Assembly (NCBI GenBank): GCA_028753945.1
Contig: JAPNXP010000001.1
Span: 10,034,501-10,098,500, forward strand
Length of the DNA: 64,000 nucleotides
Reading direction: 5' to 3'
Origin: Hexactinellida sp. DTS-2022
Taxonomy: Eukaryota; Porifera; Hexactinellida
Of this stretch, positions 38,191 through 50,660 are shown one piece after another (position 1 is the stretch's first letter; every line of letters begins with the position of its first letter). Made by a program: the position numbers and the translations under genes. The notes below the pieces were generated by a model, which saw only the letters and a list, made by a program, of their open reading frames with translations, was not told the origin of the DNA and ran no database searches.

Positions 38191-38819
38191 TGGGTGACAG
38201 GTAATACGAGCTATGTAGCATTTGTAAAGTGCTACGGCATTGCTGTATCACTTTTCTAATTGATTCCTTAATATTGGGACTATATCTCACAATGCTAAAT
38301 GCTATGAGTTTATTTATTATTCTATCAATGTCCCATATAAGAACTGCGAATTATTCTGTGTGTTCGAAAAAGCGCCGGGAGCTTGAATAATTTCCGGATC
38401 AATAAAGATAAGATTGATATAATTGAGTTGAACCACATTAATAGATAACTGGAGTGTAATTAAATTTATTTGGCAACTACGGTATATAATACTTTCGCTT
38501 AGAACCATTAGAACACAAGCAAAGATTATTTTCTGGATTTTTCCCAAAGCAACACGGTATATAGGAGTGCAACCTCGATTATCCGAACTTCGATAAATTC
38601 CATAAACTAGTTCAGCGTTAAATTATTCGAACTGTAAATTATTCGAACATGTTTGACTGGTCCCAACTAGTTAATAATCTCATATATTATCTTACATCTG
38701 TAATACAACATAAAATACAATTCTTCTGTTCAATTAATTGATTGATCATCCTAATACTAAATATAAAGTGTACCTTGTTAATAACTTAATACGTATACCA
38801 AGGGACCTTCAAAATGTGT

Positions 38820-39840
38820 CTACACAGCCCAAAAGTATTTGAACAACATTAATTTGTATCAAGCATAATAACATTTGTAGAAGCTTCAACAAGTCTGTTT
38901 ACATTAAAGATTAAACGATATTGTAAAGTATAATAAAATAGCAAAATTTTAGCAAATACAATTTTATAGGGTGTTAAACTCATTAACTATATAATGAACT
39001 AATTTAATATATAATTTCGGATCATTATGAGGTCATTTTAAAATAAAAATTCTGATTTTAGATTTGAATACCACATGGTCGTATTACTCTAGGTATATAA
39101 TTTCTAGTCATTACGATTATTTTCCACTGAGATACAGCCACTTTCCCATTTGTGCCACAGGTGGCAAGTGGCAGAAACAATATACGTACTCGTAGCGGGT
39201 CCCGCACTCGCCCCGCATCTATTGGTGATTGACCCGCCCCGCCCACAAGACCCAGTTCTATAATCAAATTAACCCGCACCTAACTCACAATAACCCGCTC
39301 CCAACCCGCGACCAACCCGCGCTAGTACCAGTATTCTCGCCAGGATATAATAGGGTAAACACTCGGCGAACATTGCCAGCATAAAAATATTTACAGCCTT
39401 AAGGAATAAGGTAGACGACAATACGTTTTGGGCGGATATATACGAGATTACAGAATAATTTTCTGTCAATTCTTTCGATTGCAACACTTCTGCCATCTTA
39501 AGAAAATATTGACCATTTTAGGAACTATAGAGGGGACAATTTACAATAGAAGGCGAGAGCGCTTATCCCTGCTAACCCCTACTAACCTAAGAATCTCTGA
39601 CGGCCCGCAAGAAGAATCCGTGACCCGCACCCGCCCTGCCCCGCCCGCATATTTTTCTGATCCTTAACCCGCCCCGCGCAGAGGTTGGCTAAAAATAACT
39701 TAAAATCACCTATGTTATGAAATTTATAACTATGTATAGTAAGATATATAACTTCGTTTCAAACTTTCAGAGTAGTTTAATTAATTAAACAGCGCTACAG
39801 CTCCAAAGAAGCATATTGTGTCTGGATCGCCTCCCCAGGC
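38820..39840. mobile_element. Tc1-like repeat, copy 1, split by ACCCGC MITE
   Basis: ACACAGCCCAAAAGTATTTG opens it. 38830-39180 and 39690-39830 match 61856-62330 (ATTTGAATACCACATGGTCG, CCACTGAGATACAGCC, TTGTGTCTGGA). Between them sits an ACCCGC-array MITE at ~39190-39680. CAAAAGTATTTGAAC ends are typical of Tc1/mariner-type elements; no transposase is left. Confidence 0.55.
39190..39680. mobile_element. ACCCGC-array MITE, copy 2
   Basis: Same layout as 16385-17005: CCCGCACTCGCCCCGCATCT near the left, CGTGACCCGCACCCGCCC and CCCGCCCCGCGCAG near the right, AT-rich core with shared TAGGAACTATAGAGGGGAC. TIRs are decayed. Confidence 0.7.
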
Positions 39841-40289
39841 TAAACCATAAGTGCTATAGCTCTGAGATTTTCAGGATAGGTGTCTGGTTGTTGATTAATG
39901 TGCATCTCGTGGCCCGATTTTCAATTTCGACTTGGGAAATTTTTTAACGGGACTTTTTGCTTTTTTTGTCCCATCAGAAAATGAAAGCAATAACAAGAAA
40001 AAATTTCGAATCATTAGTGAATCATTCGAATCAAAAAGTATTTTGGAACTGATAGCTCTTCAAGATTTTTTAAATTCGTCCTCATTTTCTTGATAATTAT
40101 GCTCAAAGTTGCCACAATTCACCCTTAACTTTATAAAATAGGGATTTCATTAATATTAACTTATGCAATCTAATCTTGGTTTCGATGTTGATCTACTATT
40201 TATGAATATTTCAATTAGATTCAATGTTATTAGGATTCAAATTTATTGCTGATATTATAGTTGCAAAAAAGAATTCTAGTATTGGAACC

Positions 40290-40455
40290 TCCACAAACGG
40301 GGCCTATGGAAACGGGGATCCTCTGAAAATTGGGTAAAAAAATTGCATCAAATTCCTAGTCCCACATAAATGAACCTCCACAAACGGGGAATCGGGGTGG
40401 CTAAGACCTTGCGTCCCTGGCACCCCATTTCTGCAGGTTCTACTGTATATGATAA
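40290..40455. mobile_element. pogo-like element end
   Basis: Two CCTCCACAAACGGGG words and a terminal GCAGGTTCTACTGTA, the inverse of TACAGTAGAACC. 40456-40570 has repeated ATTCCCAnTCCCAC words. 40571-40870 has no gene. Confidence 0.45.
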
Positions 40456-40876
40456 TTATCTACATTTAATAGCTATTACTTCAGGGTTGCCGTGGGAAGG
40501 GAATTTTCATTCCCATTCCCACTCCCACAAGATTCCCACATGTGGGAATAAAATTCCTTAATAAATTCCAAATATAGGTGTAGTAAACAAGTAGTATGGA
40601 TATCATATCTATTTATCGATAATATTTTAATTTCATTAATATATTAATATCCACTATATGATGGAAGCGAAAGGGTATTACAGATAAATTCGTATACTGA
40701 AGACTTTGTCAACTGGGAATTGATTATTAATTGTTGCGTGTAGTGGTAAAGTTGAAGAATATATAATAAGACACTATAGCGAATATATCTAAATACGTAG
40801 CAGTTAGGTGATCCATCGCGAAGGTGACGAGAACAAAGGGGTAGTTACATTTATAATACATTCCACCCTATGGGAG

Positions 40877-41004
40877 AAAAAATCTAAAATTACAGCTATG
40901 CAGACAGCATATTCTGGTGGAGGCACTATTAGTCATTGAACCACCGAATATAATGCCTCCAAATGAATATGCAGTGGGCACAGCTGTAATTTTAGATTTC
41001 TTTT
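40877..41004. mobile_element. Foldback MITE, copy 3
   Basis: AATCTAAAATTACAGCTATG to CAGCTGTAATTTTAGATTTC, with the GGAGGCACTAT centre of the family. Confidence 0.85.
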
Positions 41005-41096
41005 TTCAACTGTGAACAACTCAAACAGAATTTAAACAAATTTCAAATTGAGTCTGCAGCTCTACCTCACATAGTAAAATGTCAGCACAGCTGTAA

Positions 41097-41275
41097 TTCT
41101 GAAATTTACAGACAACTCTCGTTATAACGAAGTGCTTTGGACCTGTAAATTTCTCGTTATCTCCGGATATTCGTTATAAGGGGATAATAATTTGAATGCA
41201 TTTAGTGCTTTGGGAGAAAATATCCATTTCGTTATATCCGACTTCGTTATAAAAATATCTTCTGTATATCAATGT
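41097..41275. mobile_element. pogo/Tigger-like fragment, copy 1
   Basis: TACAGACAACTCTCGTTATA start and repeated CGTTATAACGAAG, CGTTATATCCGAC words. Closely related to 47442-47615. 41276-41875 holds no gene. Confidence 0.6.
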
Positions 41276-41885
41276 ACTAGTATAAGATATATTAATTTGT
41301 TATACAATAATTAATATGTACTCTTAATTAGCCAGGCACGTCTGTACAACCATATTCTACTGGTATTGGATTTGTATGCAATATTGAACACATGTTTAAG
41401 GTTTAATTTTCACTAATTATTTAATGAGAGTACTTTCAGTGCCTAACTCCATGCTATACTGATTATAATTAAATCATTATTTGTGGAATTATCTCTAAGT
41501 TATGGAATATCACTGCGTATATATTTGGAATATTTTCACTAAAATTACAAAGTATAATAGGGAAACAACCGCAAACACATCATTAGAAATAAGAAGGTCC
41601 TTACGGCCTTTCTTAACTTGAGGTAAGTAACACCTCTGTCGCAAAGTGACCGATACCGAAGGGCTCGTTTCACAATCACTATATTCCATTATATTCCCAA
41701 GGATTCCACAAAAACAAGTAATCTTTTTGTAATATACTCTAGTTTATTATAACTGTGTTTAATCTTTTAAAGGTTTTTTAGTCGATTTCGTGTCTTAAAA
41801 GCTCTGAGCTTTAGGGAAACTTTATAGAGCTATGGAAAAAATAGTTTATTAACATTTTCTGCAGGCTTGTCTAGTATTAAATTAA

Positions 41886-43200
41886 GGGAAAATTCCAAAA
41901 ATACTCAAGTTTTTTAAAAATTTCCAAATATACTCAACTTTTTACTGATACTCAAATAGAAAACTAGATCTTTCCGAATCTACTCAAGTTTTTCAAAATA
42001 ATTCCAAATCTACTCAAGTTTTTCAGAATAATTCCAATTCTGATCAAGTTTTTTCAATAAATTCCAAATCTACTCAACTTTTCAGTAAATTCACAGATCT
42101 ACTCAAGTTTAGAAAGGCTATATTTAATCTATCTTATATATTAAATCACAATGTTTTTGTTTTGTTTGTTTGTGTGTTTGTTCAGAATTGATTGAGGAAC
42201 TGGTAAAAGCTACAGACCTAAAATTTGGCAGTGGGGTGGGGAATACTAGTATTGTATGTACAAACAAGTTCAATATCTAAAAAGATATTCTAATCTTCCA
42301 TCACAAAAGGTGTCAAAACCTTTATCCAATTAAATTCGAGGGTTGTTCCAGTATGGATTAGCAGCTAGCATTTCAATTAATATAATCGAATGCTTTAGTG
42401 TCTGTCAAATGTTAAGTATGCATTATGGAATACTGAGAAAGTAATCTAATTGATCGAGAGGAAGTTCAGGCATTTAATCAGTTATTTGTGTTCTGTCTGT
42501 CTAGCCATACATTTATAACATTCCATTGTGTTATTTGATATAAAATTATTATCAATCAATACAATAACTTCTCCACATCCCAAAGTTAGGGGTCCACTGG
42601 TACAGTTTCTTAGTGATATTTAATTATATATTTGGAATTGGTATATTATTATACACGGACAAGCTTATATATCTAGAAAATTATCTGTTCAAATTTGCAT
42701 AAATATCCAAATTATTTAATCTGTCCTTATAGAAACCTGTAGCTAGGATGAACGGATATAAATAGACAGCTAGCGGCCAACCATCAAGAACGACATTTAA
42801 TTTGAAAAGCAGATGCTTTAAACACAAGCGAGGGCCGTAGGCCCGAGTACAAGTTGTAAGGACGCGCGTAGAGCAGACGAGCAGCTTGTACTAATAAATA
42901 TTTTTGTGGTTGGGATCTCCATACTAGTTTCAATAATCCAATAAAACTTGAGTATATTCGGAATAATCCAATAAAACTTGAGTATATTTGGAATAATCCA
43001 ATAAAACTTGAGTATATTTGGAATAATCCAATAAAACTTGAGTATATTTGGAATAATCCGGTAAAACTTGAGTATATTTGGAATAATCCTGTAAAACTTG
43101 AGTATATTTGGAAAAACTTGAGTATATTTACAAATTAGTTGAGTATTGTTGAGTATATTTGGAAATTTTTAAAAAACTTGAGTATTTTTGGAATTTTCCC
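41886..43200. mobile_element. MITE with minisatellite termini, just upstream of the NLR gene
   Basis: Perfect 10-bp flanking repeat ATTAAATTAA (41876-41885 and 43201-43210) and at least 50 bp of matching inverted ends (GGGAAAATTCCAAAAATACT...). Both ends extend into arrays of a ~30-bp word containing CTTGAGTATATTTGGAAT: six head-to-tail 30-bp units at 42932-43110, and degenerate inverse units at 41910-42110. The duplication contains TTAA, but superfamily is uncertain. The NLR start codon is 109 bp downstream. Confidence 0.85.
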
Positions 43201-43309
43201 ATTAAATTAACAAAGTCTCTCATACGATCGATGTGACATTTAATGTATTTATACCATACATAATACCCGTGTATTTAGTGTATCTCCCTCTAGGCTCTAC
43301 CATTGTCGA

Positions 43310-46300
43310 ATGGATATCTCTGAATTAACTGCGTTGACAGAGTTATCGAATGAGTTAACAAATGGTGACGTGAAGCAAATACGAAATGAAATTGGAATAC
43401 CAGAAGCATTGTGTGAAGATATGTCGCAAGTTACGAAGTTTCTTTTTGCAATCAAAAGATGGACTGAACGAAAACCGTTCCTTTTTTATTTGGCCCTAAA
43501 GCGTGTGAGGCCTGAATTAACGGAAAAAGCATGTAAAGTTCAATGGCTTTGTAATTCCTCGCCCGATGGGACTGAATTCCAAGAAGAAGAAAAGTTATCC
43601 ATTAAAACACTGGTACAACTTTTGAAATCAGAAATAACTAATGTGCAATGGCTACTGATTTACATGACAGTAGCATCTGAAGCAAAGGAAAATGTTAGTT
43701 TTGCAGAAACACTGAGCCTGCTAATGGAGAAAGGTATGGTTAAGAAAGACTTGAGTGCACTTTGTCAAATCATTAAAGGAATCCAGAGGGAGGATGTCGT
43801 GAGAAAACTTGTGGCTTATAAGAATCTATTCTCCCAAATGGATGATGGTGAATTTGAAAATAAATTTAAGCGAGAATTGACAAGTCAAGTCAAAGAAATG
43901 AAACAGTGGGATGCGAATTTAAAGGATTTCATACAAATGCAACACAGCACAGTTCGATAAATGTTAGGAGATGACGTATCGGTTAATCTAGCAGAGGTGT
44001 TCATCGAATTAACAATCCTAAAAGAGAAACCTCGACCCATTAATTTCCAAGATGAAACAACCTACAACGAGATTGCTTATCTCAGAAAGATAGCAAATAA
44101 AGAAGTGACAATACAGCCAGTTGACTTCACAAAAGAATTGACGACATATGAATCTAAAAATCCGGAAATTTGGTGCATCATTGGCAACCCCGGCTGTGGC
44201 AAAACATTCCTGGCGAAGCGAACAGCTCTCAGATTTAGCAGTAACGAACTAACCGAGATTCAATACTCAATTTCAATTCCCTGCCGCAATGAAGAATGGC
44301 ATTCCATGGAGGTAGCAAGAATTCAGGAGGATAAGAAAGTCGACTCGGTATTTATACAAAAATGGATATGTCTGGGATTGCCGGTTGGACCCAGTTGGAC
44401 AAACGATTTAGCGAAGCATTTAAATGAATCGAGTGGAGATGGAGCCCTGTTCATTATTGACGGACTAGATGAGTTTACCAGGAAAGTGCCATTCGAGAAA
44501 ACATTCTTATGTTTGTTGCTGACCCGTCAAACATTGATAAAATCCACTATAATTCTCACGAGTCGCCCCGGGGCATGGACTGACATCTCCTCTGCACACC
44601 AATTGAAAGTTAACAGGTACTATCAGGTGCTTGGGTTCTCGCCAGCCAACAGAGACCTATACTTCGAGAAACAAATACGCAACGAAAAGAAATTGGAGGA
44701 ATGCAAAAGCTTGCTAAAGCGACATGACGAAATGGATCAGCTCTCGTTAATCCCAGTAAATGCGTCCCTTTTCGCAGCTCTATTGAAAGGAGAAGATTCC
44801 ACTCTCATTAACACTCTGACAAACCTCTACTACGAATTAACGCTTTACCTGATAAGGAGAGAATTGGCCCGAACGGGACTTCCAGAATTCACACGAGTGG
44901 AACGCATATCCGATCTCCATGCCGACATACTTGAATGCCTAAGTAAAGTAGGATTCATCGCAATGCTCGGGGTAGCGAACAGAGAACTAACATCGGAGGA
45001 AAACGTGCCTCTAACAATCGGACAAGAGGTATACCCCAGTCAGTGCTTAGGTCTAGCTCATGAGCACTACAGAACTAACTCTGTCGGGTTGATAACTAAG
45101 GTGTGGACATTTGTGCATCTGACCATGCAAGAGTTCGTATCTGCTCACTGGGTTAGCAACACTTCATGGACAAAGCAGTGCTTCAGCACAAGATACATAT
45201 CCCACTCAGTTGATAACTTCTCGCTTTTCAAAATGGTGACGAGATTCCTGTGCGGGCTCGTGACAGAAAAAGCAGCTGTTTTGCTTGTCATTATGTACAG
45301 AAACCTAACCCCGCAACCAATCCCATTGATTGGAATGCCTATTACTTATCAGCTAAAATATCAAAATATATATGGCATGAGTGTGTGGGAAGAATTCACT
45401 AAAATATTTTTCGAATTAATCTCCATTGTATATGAAACAAATTCATTTTCAATAGCTATCTGGTTTAATAACTTCAAACAGTATTTTCCTACTCACATAT
45501 ACCTCTATGTGCAACAAGCAGTTTCTCCTAATGAATGGTTTTGTTTCTGTCAGTCTCTCGAACTTGTTAGTCGAATTCAACTCATTTACATTGACACTAG
45601 TCGCATCAACCCTACTCAATTCAAATCTTTCATAGAGAAAATGAGAATTTGTTCCGTTAATTTGTTGTCATTGCGTTTCGAAAAGAAAGATTCCACTTCA
45701 GTACTATCCTATACTGATACAATGAAAGAGACAGGAATTAAGTTTGACACTAAAATTAGTATTGAACTATCCGACTGTAATTTTAGTGCGGAGACAGGTG
45801 TTAATCTCTTTCTTAAACCAACCAATCAGATTATAGATAGTTTGAGCCTAACTAGGAATGAATATTCACATACAGCACTTCTGGAATTAACAAATAAATT
45901 CTCTGCGATTCAATGCCTATGTGTTGAGGAATTAATTACTAATTACGACACTATGGTACCAGCTCTGTGTCAGGCGACACAATTAAGAGTACTACACCTC
46001 CATAAGATTCCTTCTGAACACATTCCTAGCCTAACAGCTGTGCTACCTCAGTTCTCTAAGCTACAAGAGATTGCATTCAGTAATAACTCACTGCTACCTG
46101 CAATTAGTCATCTGTCCAATCTAACTTATCTACAGATACGAGATACTACAACAGAAGACACAACTCTCTGTGATTATTTGTTAGAGTTTATTAATGGGAA
46201 CAGACACTCATTAAGAGGAATGGTTTTGTTCTATTTGCACAGAATTGGATTGAATAATTGGAGTTCACTTCTCAATTGTTTGGAATTTTGCACTAATTTA

Positions 46301-46654
46301 GTTCAGCTAAAGCTATGGCTCATTACTCTACCATCTAATGACGTCACTCACTGGAGTAGCGCTGTTAAGAAAATGAAGTCTTTAGATGAATTGTTTTTCT
46401 TCGATGTCTCCCTCTATGACACAGGATTATTATCTCTCTGTGAAGGCCTGATATACCATCCTGCTATTAGGAGTCTAGATCTATTCAACTGTGAGCTGAC
46501 TTCTCTATCCTGTGAGCCTCTAACTAACTTAATACCCACTGTCTCACTGCTGGAGAAACTGACAATCTATAGACTATCTGAACCTGACAGAGATCATATC
46601 TCATTGCTCAAGGAAACAGCTGATGAGTTTGGTATTGAGTTTAAGTTAGATTAA
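43310..46654 (+). CDS. NLR-type receptor: tandem death-fold, NACHT, LRR-like; one in-frame stop
   Basis: Two open frames in the same reading frame, 43310-43957 (216 aa) and 43961-46654 (897 aa), are separated only by TAA at 43958-43960 followed immediately by ATG. The first looks like two tandem death-effector-type folds (LTELSNELTNGDVKQIRN; LVQLLKSEITNVQWLL then DLSALCQIIKGIQREDVVRK). The second has Walker A GNPGCGKT (residues 75-82), Walker B ALFIIDGLDEF, sensor TIILTSRPGAW, then a helical region and LRR-like repeats from ~560 to the end (LRSLDLFNCELTSLSCEPL). NLRs sense microbial or danger signals and oligomerise through NACHT. The 16- and 40-nt introns considered across the stop both break the frame. 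It may be a nonsense allele, readthrough, reinitiation or a sequence error. No introns in the coding part. Confidence 0.85.
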
Positions 46655-46674
46655 CTTCTCATCTCTGCTAATAA

Positions 46675-47326
46675 GGTATGTATTCACTTTACTATATGTT
46701 AATAAAGCCAATTCCTCTAAATTGGGTCACTTTAGTCCCAGGATAATTTGACAATATTTAGCGGAGAACTCTATTATCGTATTTATTGTATACGTATGCT
46801 GCAAGAATATGAATACTTGCATATATATTCTCTCGACGATTGATATATGCATACATTAGGTACCTAGTACCTACTTGGCATTATTTACCGAATATTGATC
46901 CTCTTAATTGAACATCTTTAGTTTTGTAGTTTTGTAATTATTAACCAAATTTTGTGTTTATTACCATTATCTACTATGTTACTTTTCATACAGTTTGTTA
47001 TTATTTACAACATTCCAACTTAACTTCCACTAACAGTTCTATAAGAGCCATTAACCACTGCATCTATATTTACCTAACAACTGCTATACAGATAGTTATT
47101 AACCACTTGGTTAACCACTCCCTATGTTTGATACCTTCTCTGTCTCCTCTAGACTACACCTCGTATTCCTCTCCTCTCCAGTCTCCCTCTCGTTCTCATC
47201 TGTTTATTCGTATTTTGGTGTTTATTTGTGTATTCTCTTTAGTGTTTTTTGTGACTTTAGTGTTTATTTGTGTATTTGTGTAACTTTAGTGTTTATTTGT
47301 GTATTCTCTTGTTTGTATTTATCAAT
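46675..47326 (+). other. Probable 3' UTR of the NLR gene
   Basis: 20 bp past the NLR stop is AAG|GTATGT, a good donor. AATAAA signals are at ~46701 and ~47322 (CAATAAACACTC). A 3' UTR intron is possible. The open frames 46954-47363 are low-complexity; 47205-47315 is a tandem TTTAGTGTTTATTTGTGTAT repeat. Confidence 0.35.
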
Positions 47327-47441
47327 AAACACTCTTTCAATTGAATTGTGTTCAATCTACTGAGTCTACTGTAATGCAATCCTTTAAATAACTAAACCTT
47401 ACTTCTACATGAATCAGCTCACATTCTAATTTTCATTTATA

Positions 47442-47615
47442 CAGTGAACTCCCGTTATAATGTCGGATATAACGAAATATCCGCTTAAACCGAAATGGAG
47501 ATTACCCCAGAGCACTACTTGATTAATTATTATCCGCTTATAACGAATATTCGGATATATCGAAAGGATTTACAAGTCCCAAGCACTTCGTTATAACGAT
47601 GTTTTACAATGCGTA
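47442..47615. mobile_element. pogo/Tigger-like MITE, copy 2
   Basis: TACAGTGAACTCCCGTTATA at the left and CTTCGTTATAACGATGTTTT at the right. Internal ATATCCGCTTA words match 41097-41275 in inverse order. 47616-47730 has tandem TGGATCAATnTGT / GGGTAACT words. Confidence 0.65.
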
Positions 47616-47889
47616 ACTCAATGGATCAATTTGTAACTCGTTGGGTCATGTGCCACACAATGGGTAACTTGATGGGTCATTGGATCAATGTGTGACAATG
47701 GGTATCGATGAGTCAAAGATGTTGACCCATGGTCCACTCTGGCAGGGATCTCAACCCGCATAATAGGGTTGTAGCATGAACCGAGGTATTCCTATTTCCT
47801 TTCATGATTAATTAATTTCCCCCTCTGGCACTAGCTCTGTTACACATTGTTTTATGTGCTCTATAGCCCAGGCCAGGTGTCATTGTACT

Positions 47890-48069
47890 CAGTGGTGTTT
47901 TGCCAAAAAAAGAAGTGGGGGGCACTCCATTTTCAAATTTAGCATTTTCTTAGATAACATAGGTGAAAACGGCCCCAAATAATGAATTCTATAAATAACT
48001 GATATGAAGGAGCGCCCCCCCCTGGGATACAAGCGCCCCCCCGAGCCCCCCCCCCCCCAAACAACACTG
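47890..48069. mobile_element. hAT MITE (CAGTGGTGTTTTG), 180 bp
   Basis: Ends CAGTGGTGTTTTG and CAAACAACACTG with perfect 8-bp duplication ATTGTACT (47882-47889 and 48070-48077). C/G-rich subterminal runs. Confidence 0.9.
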
Positions 48070-48071
48070 AT

Positions 48072-48552
48072 TGTACTGTCACGGGAATTTTGATCCCCTT
48101 TAAAAATTCCTCCGGGGCACCAAAATCTTCATGGAAATGTGGTCCTTCTGTGGAAAATTGGTTCTTCTGAGGTTTATTTTTATTTAGTTACTCAATAAAT
48201 ATTTAATATCAACTTGATGGAAGATTTAATTTGGGAGACTCAGGTTCTGATACAAAACGTGTAACAGTACCTGAAAAGGCAGCCAATGGAAAATTTATCT
48301 CCAGAAAAATAGTCAGGGGCATAGGGGGACCAAATCTTTAGAGGAAATTGGTCCGGTGGACCACTAATCGATGGTAAAATGGTTATAGGACCAAAATTCC
48401 ATGAAGTATTGGTCCCTTGGACCAATTTTCTCCTGAAAAAAATGGTCCGGGGGACCAATATCCCATGCAAAAATGGTTCTAGGTAATTTTTCCACGGAAA
48501 CTTTGGTCCCCCTGACCATTTTTTCGGGGACCAATTTACAGTGACAGTACTA
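48072..48552. mobile_element. GGTCC-dyad MITE
   Basis: GTACTGTCAC at the left and GTGACAGTAC at the right. Between are about eight GGTCC/GGACC words in ATTGGTCCnnnGGACCAAT-like dyads. Related to 17545-17745 by terminal CTGTCAC and the GGTCC array. It abuts the hAT MITE at 47890. Confidence 0.7.
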
Positions 48553-49002
48553 CGTAATTCCCTATGATTCCACTCTAGCTATCCACTGTCTGAATTCCAC
48601 CAGAATGACAAGAATCCAATATATTGAGTACACTGGATTCCACTAGATTTTAATAGTTGCCACTATATTAAACTATGTACACTTACATTATTGAAGTGGG
48701 GCACAGGCCCCACCTGGTCCCACCCTCGCGCCGCCTCTGTTTCGAACAGATAAGAGGTGGTACAGCAAAGCTGGCCATCCTAAAAGTGGACCAGCATTAC
48801 CGGGTATCCCGCTCTGAGTTCGATACTAATAATCACTGCAATCCAACTTAATACCCTGTGCCCCTCCAGTGGCTGCTGGGTAGCGCCGCCACTGGTTCGA
48901 AATTAAGCAATTAATTGATAATTTATCCGATTAATTATTTTATGATTAATGATTTTATGATGACCACATTCGAAACTGCAAAATTCTCCGCCGTACCACT
49001 TA
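48553..49002. other. GC-richer repeat debris, no gene
   Basis: 48700-48900 is GC-rich, with GTAGCGCCGCCACTG at ~48881 matching a hAT-type terminus in inverse. Nothing coding. Confidence 0.4.
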
Positions 49003-49112
49003 TCGAAAGGACGTGCCGCCCCTGTAGTAGATCCTGTTCCCCATCTTATTGTTCCCAGAACAATATTTCCTATGAAATCCTGTTGACCATACCATATTTC
49101 CATGGGTGTAGC
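49003..49112. mobile_element. GTTCCCCGAAC-family MITE fragment
   Basis: GATCCTGTTCCCCATCTTAT, then AACAATATTTCCTATGAAAT, matching the left end of 56565-57505. Confidence 0.65.
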
Positions 49113-49434
49113 CGCCAAAAATTATTTTAGGGGGGGGACATTATTTAGAGAAAATTTACAAATTTCTAATATATCTGTCACTGGAAAATCGCCTAGGTTA
49201 CTATTCTAGTAAATACGGTAGCTGAATAAACACAAACCTCAGAGGGACCAATTATTCCTTATTATCAGCATTACTACACTAATTTAATCAATAAGTATCT
49301 TTGAATAGTCGTGAGATCAATTCCACAAATGAATCGACACCCATTCCTATCCCTGAGGAACAAACGTCTCTTCTGGAGTCTCAAATCCCCGTTTCTATAG
49401 TTCCATCGCACCTCCATAGCCTTCCCAACCTGGG

Positions 49435-50660
49435 AGGTTTTAAAAACCGTACCACTAACTCCCCATAGCTTCCCTACAGCAGACGGAGTAGTGACTAACA
49501 TCACAGCTTGCATCGATAGAGCTAGCCAGTGTGGCACTGCATTCAGTGGAAATATGCTAAGTGGATTCTATAACTCAGGTATTTTATAAAAGCAAAATTT
49601 TGTAAAAATCTTTTTATTTCTGTCAGGTAACTAAGGTTACCTTAGTTTGTTAACGGGTTATCACTTAGTAGGTGATCTAGTAATCAATAGGCATAGGTAG
49701 ATAAACTAATACAAACTATTTAATGCAGACTTATTTAGTTAATTGTATAATCATTCTTTCTCAATTTAGTATTTATTAAACCTAAACTTGCTTAGTATTT
49801 TATCATCAGCATAAGTCGGTTTCGTCACATTTCCCTAATAATGCAAATTCTGTTTCTCCAAAGCTTTGATTTTCCAAAGATTTTGAGATTTTTATTTACA
49901 GAGAATCCTCCTACTACTACTCAGCCCACTACTCCTACCGTTAGTGAGATAACGAGTACAGCTGCTATAGTAACCACTGGTAAGGTTATGTAGTGACAGT
50001 AGAGGAGGTATGTAACTGTGTTATTGTTATTGTGTTATTTGTTTCAAGGCCACTCAACCAATTCAACCTACTCAAACTGCTCAATCATCATTCCTTATTA
50101 GTGAGCTGCCATTTAATATTGCATGGTCTCTATTTAAATAACTCTAATCTTAAAGGCATTGTCACAAATTTAGATTTTGGTCCATGGCTACAAAGACTCG
50201 TATATTTACTCGATTTTTTTATATTATTAATATACTATTTTAGCTGTATTAGCTGGAGCAATAGTAGGAGCCGTAGCTGTACTATTAATATTGGGACTAA
50301 TCCACCTCATTATATTTAAAGATGAGTTTGCATTAGCTTATTCTAATCATACTACATTATACCCTTGTTAGTGCGTTCGCCTTACCGGAATTCGTGTAAC
50401 CATTGTCATTTATGTTTAAAAGGCTTTGAAGGGACTGAAATAGTGTTCTTGTCAACCGAAATTTCGTATTAACCGTGTTCGTACTAGCGAGGTTCTACTG
50501 TATTTATGACTGTAATCCCATAGACAAATCCCATTCTGCTCCTATACAACCTCATACCTATGGATACATAGATATTAACGAAATAACTCTACCAATCAAA
50601 CCAAATCCTACCTACTACACTGCCAAGCCGCCTAATAGCCCTTATGCTAATCTGAAATAA
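49435..50660 (+). pseudogene. Receptor paralog A: 3' part of an Ig/FN3-TM gene, broken
   Basis: Exon-5-like block ends at 49578 (SQCGTAFSGNM shared with copy B) but is closed upstream by a stop. Exon-6-like 49902-49979 (ENPPTTTQPTTPT). A transmembrane block begins at 50244 (VLAGAIVGAVAVLLILGLI). The tail is in 50500-50660 (YGYIDINEI ... NSPYANLK stop). The joint between TM and tail cannot be kept in frame because a pogo-like insert (~50366-50502, ending CGAGGTTCTACTGTA) lies between. Upstream exons are missing. Function as for copy B if ever expressed. Confidence 0.65.

Noticed and set aside
42120-42900. Possible Helitron between the minisatellite arms
   Set aside because: Lacks a clear TC start and a CTRR end next to a hairpin; the interior looks like filler of the MITE.
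42932-43110. Regular 30-bp direct repeats resembling a CRISPR array
   Set aside because: Units are head-to-tail without unique spacers, belong to a MITE terminus, and the genome is animal.
46954-47363. Two overlapping low-complexity ORFs after the NLR
   Set aside because: Tandem TTTAGTGTTTATTTGTG repeat and AT-rich sequence; more likely 3' UTR.
48800-48835. tRNA or SINE B-box-like GAGTTCGATACT
   Set aside because: No acceptor or anticodon stem can be formed and no convincing A box at the right distance.
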